From an uncultured Opitutia bacterium (GTDB taxonomy: Bacteria; Verrucomicrobiota; Verrucomicrobiia; Opitutales; UBA953): a DNA stretch of 8,411 nucleotides. The stretch spans positions 1 through 8,411 of the forward strand of contig CAJBPJ010000040.1 in the NCBI GenBank assembly GCA_903957465.1. Direction: 5' to 3'. Below are positions 6,909 through 8,411 of this stretch, one piece after another. Both the position numbers and the translations under genes were made by a program. Below the pieces are notes generated by a model that saw nothing but the letters and a program-made list of their open reading frames with translations, searched no databases and was not told the origin of the DNA. Every line of letters starts with the position of its first letter. Within the stretch, counting starts at the first letter, position 1.

Positions 6909-7976
6909 CGAAATAAGCGTATCTTCACCCAAATTAAGAACCGAGGCACCGTCGACGATTGAGACCTTATTCAGCCAAGATTGTGAAGACGGGTCTGCCT
7001 TACCTGAAGGTGCTGTGTAAATCCAGGCGCGGTCAATCAGACGAGCGGCGATCAAGGCAGCCCCAAGTACTGGACCTGGTTCAACAAAAACACCAAGCCA
7101 GCCAGAATCCGTAGCGTGTTGGAAAACTTGTTTCAGAAAATCACCCGAAGAAATTTCTAAAGTCTGCAAACCTTGTGCCTTAAACCAGCCGCGTTGTTCA
7201 GGTGACGTTAGACGAACATCCAAAGCAACGACTGTCTGCGATCGATAGCTGTCCGAAAAAATTTGCAGGTGGCCTTGGCCCGCGGTGCGAGCCGAACGAT
7301 CCAAGATGAGACGCGTGGGGGCAAACGTGCCCTCGGGTAGCCTTGCGGTGAGCTGGGGATTATCAGCCAAGGCCGTACCCGCACCGACCGCAATCACCGG
7401 GAACAATCGTCGCCATTGCATCATGTCTGCTCGGGCGAGTTCTCCGGTGATAAATCGTTTTCCAGGAATGGGCACCGTGCGCCCCGTGGCATCACGGGCA
7501 ACTTTCATCGCTACTAATGTCCTGCGCTGAACCATCCAGTGATTGAAAAGGAAGTTAAGCTCGCGACAGGCCATCTCAATCGGACCAAAGGCGAGCGTCA
7601 CATCGACGCCAGCTGCCCGCAGTAATTCAATGCCTTTTCCAGCATGCAACGGATTGGGGTCGACTGTACCGACAACCACCCGACGTAACCCTGCATCCAA
7701 GATAGCCTGAACGCACGGCGGGGTACGTCCATGAGTCGAACAAGGCTCAAGGGTAACGTAAAGGGTAGCACCAGCCAGCGGACGTCGTCCGAGTGCTTGT
7801 AAGGCCATCACTTCTGCATGCGGAGCTCCGGCTTTGGCGTGGAAGCCTTCTGCCACGACTCGACCGTCTTCCACGATCAAGGCTCCGACCATGGGATTAG
7901 GGTGAGTATCACCCCACCCTTTTCGCGCAAGGGCTAGAGCGCGAAGCAGATGAGCGTCATCTGCATCACTGGGCAT
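6894..7976 (-). CDS. ribD: Bifunctional riboflavin biosynthesis deaminase/reductase RibD
   Basis: RibD carries out two successive cytosolic steps of riboflavin synthesis: deamination of the diaminopyrimidine made from GTP, then NADPH-dependent reduction of the ribose chain. The protein has 360 residues, normal for the family. Residues 1-145 are the deaminase domain, with HPNPMVGALIVEDGRVVAEGFH, zinc ligand H53 and catalytic E55 in PHAEV, and C79 and C88 in TLEPCSTHGRTPPC; all key residues are present. Residues 150-360 are the reductase domain, with MKVARDATGRT, FITGELAR, VGAGTALADNPQLTAR and LIDRAWIYTAP. This half is divergent: the usual SLDG is DATG (162-165), and the VEGG/VEAG glycine-rich turn is VEPGP (298-302). 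The ATG at 7976 lies 2 bp after the helicase stop codon, so the two genes are co-transcribed and probably translationally coupled. No FMN riboswitch is visible, but the operon start is off the window. Confidence 0.93.
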   Translation of the reverse strand: MPSDADDAHLLRALALARKGWGDTHPNPMVGALIVEDGRVVAEGFHAKAGAPHAEVMALQALGRRPLAGATLYVTLEPCSTHGRTPPCVQAILDAGLRRVVVGTVDPNPLHAGKGIELLRAAGVDVTLAFGPIEMACRELNFLFNHWMVQRRTLVAMKVARDATGRTVPIPGKRFITGELARADMMQWRRLFPVIAVGAGTALADNPQLTARLPEGTFAPTRLILDRSARTAGQGHLQIFSDSYRSQTVVALDVRLTSPEQRGWFKAQGLQTLEISSGDFLKQVFQHATDSGWLGVFVEPGPVLGAALIAARLIDRAWIYTAPSGKADPSSQSWLNKVSIVDGASVLNLGEDTLISGSWK

Positions 7977-7978
7977 GG

Positions 7979-8411
7979 TTAGCGATTACGCTTACGAGGG
8001 CCCACCGCAACTTTGCCGGTCGTACTCAGGATAGGCTCCGAATAATAACGGAAGCCTTCGTGCTTCCGACGTGGAATAGGCTTCCCGAGGAGTAACTCGA
8101 TTTGCTGAAGGTGATGAAGTTCGTCGGGCGAGAAGAGTGTGAAAGCTTCACCTTCGGCAGCAGCCCGACCGGTACGACCAATACGGTGGACGTAATCTTC
8201 AGGGTGCTCAGGCACATTGTAATTAATCACGTGCGTAACCCCGGAAATATCGAGTCCGCGTGAAGCAATATCTGTCGCTACCAAGATAGAATACTTACCA
8301 CTCTTAAATCCTTGAAGTGCTTGAACGCGCTCCGTCTGCGAGCGATCAGCATGCATCGTAGCTACAGGCGTGCCGTGACCTTCAATCCATTCGGCGATAC
8401 GATCGGCGTCA
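7979..8411 (-). CDS. DEAD-box ATP-dependent RNA helicase, RhlE-like (N-terminus cut by window edge)
   Basis: The open frame enters from the right edge at 8410 and gives the last 143 residues. This is the second RecA-like helicase domain. After DADRIAEWIEGHG comes ATMHADRSQTERVQALQGFKSG (family pattern LHGDxSQxxRxxALxxF). Motif V is LVATDIASRGLDI, followed by VINYNVPEHPEDYVHRIGRTGRA, which includes motif VI HRIGRTGR. The ending LLLGKPIPRRKHEGFRYY resembles RhlE-type proteins, which act on structured RNA in ribosome assembly and RNA decay. The DEAD and Walker motifs lie outside the window, so the exact subgroup is unsettled. The tail after the core is short and basic (GPRKRNR). The internal ATG at 8356 is not the true start, because homology continues upstream of it. 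The gene is followed after 2 bp by ribD. Confidence 0.93.
   Translation of the reverse strand, partial: DADRIAEWIEGHGTPVATMHADRSQTERVQALQGFKSGKYSILVATDIASRGLDISGVTHVINYNVPEHPEDYVHRIGRTGRAAAEGEAFTLFSPDELHHLQQIELLLGKPIPRRKHEGFRYYSEPILSTTGKVAVGPRKRNR

Noticed and set aside
7977..8411. FMN riboswitch for ribD
   Set aside because: ribD is preceded after 2 bp by the helicase gene and there is no room for an RFN element. Any such element would be upstream of the operon, outside the window.

Overview
The window is ordinary chromosomal DNA of a Gram-negative bacterium. It makes lipid A, shown by an LpxC-FabZ fusion followed by LpxA, and it secretes large multidomain metalloproteases. The LpxC-FabZ fusion is best known from Bacteroidota and relatives and, as far as I recall, also occurs in Verrucomicrobiota. 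The roughly 50% GC, the absence of a type IX sorting domain on the complete protease, and the general look of the proteins make me favour a verrucomicrobial (Opitutae-like) source. This placement is an inference, not a demonstration. No tRNA, rRNA, CRISPR array, insertion sequence or phage gene is visible.

Layout. Positions 1-3067 (minus strand) hold two tandem, clearly paralogous, secreted zinc metalloproteases of the metzincin type (HExxHxxGxxH). The second in transcription order starts at a GTG and runs off the left edge. A perfect 18-bp inverted repeat lies between them. Positions 3068-3201 are a short divergent intergenic region. Positions 3202-5317 (plus) carry the lipid A genes lpxC-fabZ and lpxA, closely spaced and ended by a strong bidirectional hairpin terminator. 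Convergent to them (minus, 5391-6725) is a thymidine/pyrimidine-nucleoside phosphorylase family protein. Upstream of it, also on the minus strand, a helicase-ribD pair runs from the right edge to 6894: the C-terminal part of a DEAD-box RNA helicase, then ribD for riboflavin synthesis 2 bp downstream. A small terminator overlaps the ribD stop codon. No gene-free stretch exceeds about 135 bp.

How the genes work together. LpxA adds a 3-hydroxyacyl chain to UDP-GlcNAc and LpxC deacetylates the product. FabZ dehydrates the same 3-hydroxyacyl-ACP pool towards phospholipid synthesis. The cluster therefore joins the committed lipid A steps to the competing fatty-acid branch. The proteases, nucleoside phosphorylase family protein, RibD and helicase have no visible functional link to it.

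The most unusual observation is in the phosphorylase family protein. The fold and most family motifs are intact and in frame, but the catalytic histidine of the KHSTGG motif is valine. The GRGLGHTGGT loop is replaced by an unrelated acidic/hydrophobic sequence, and the usual catalytic lysine is arginine. It is probably a divergent paralogue with a changed substrate or no phosphorolysis activity, rather than an ordinary DeoA/Pdp.
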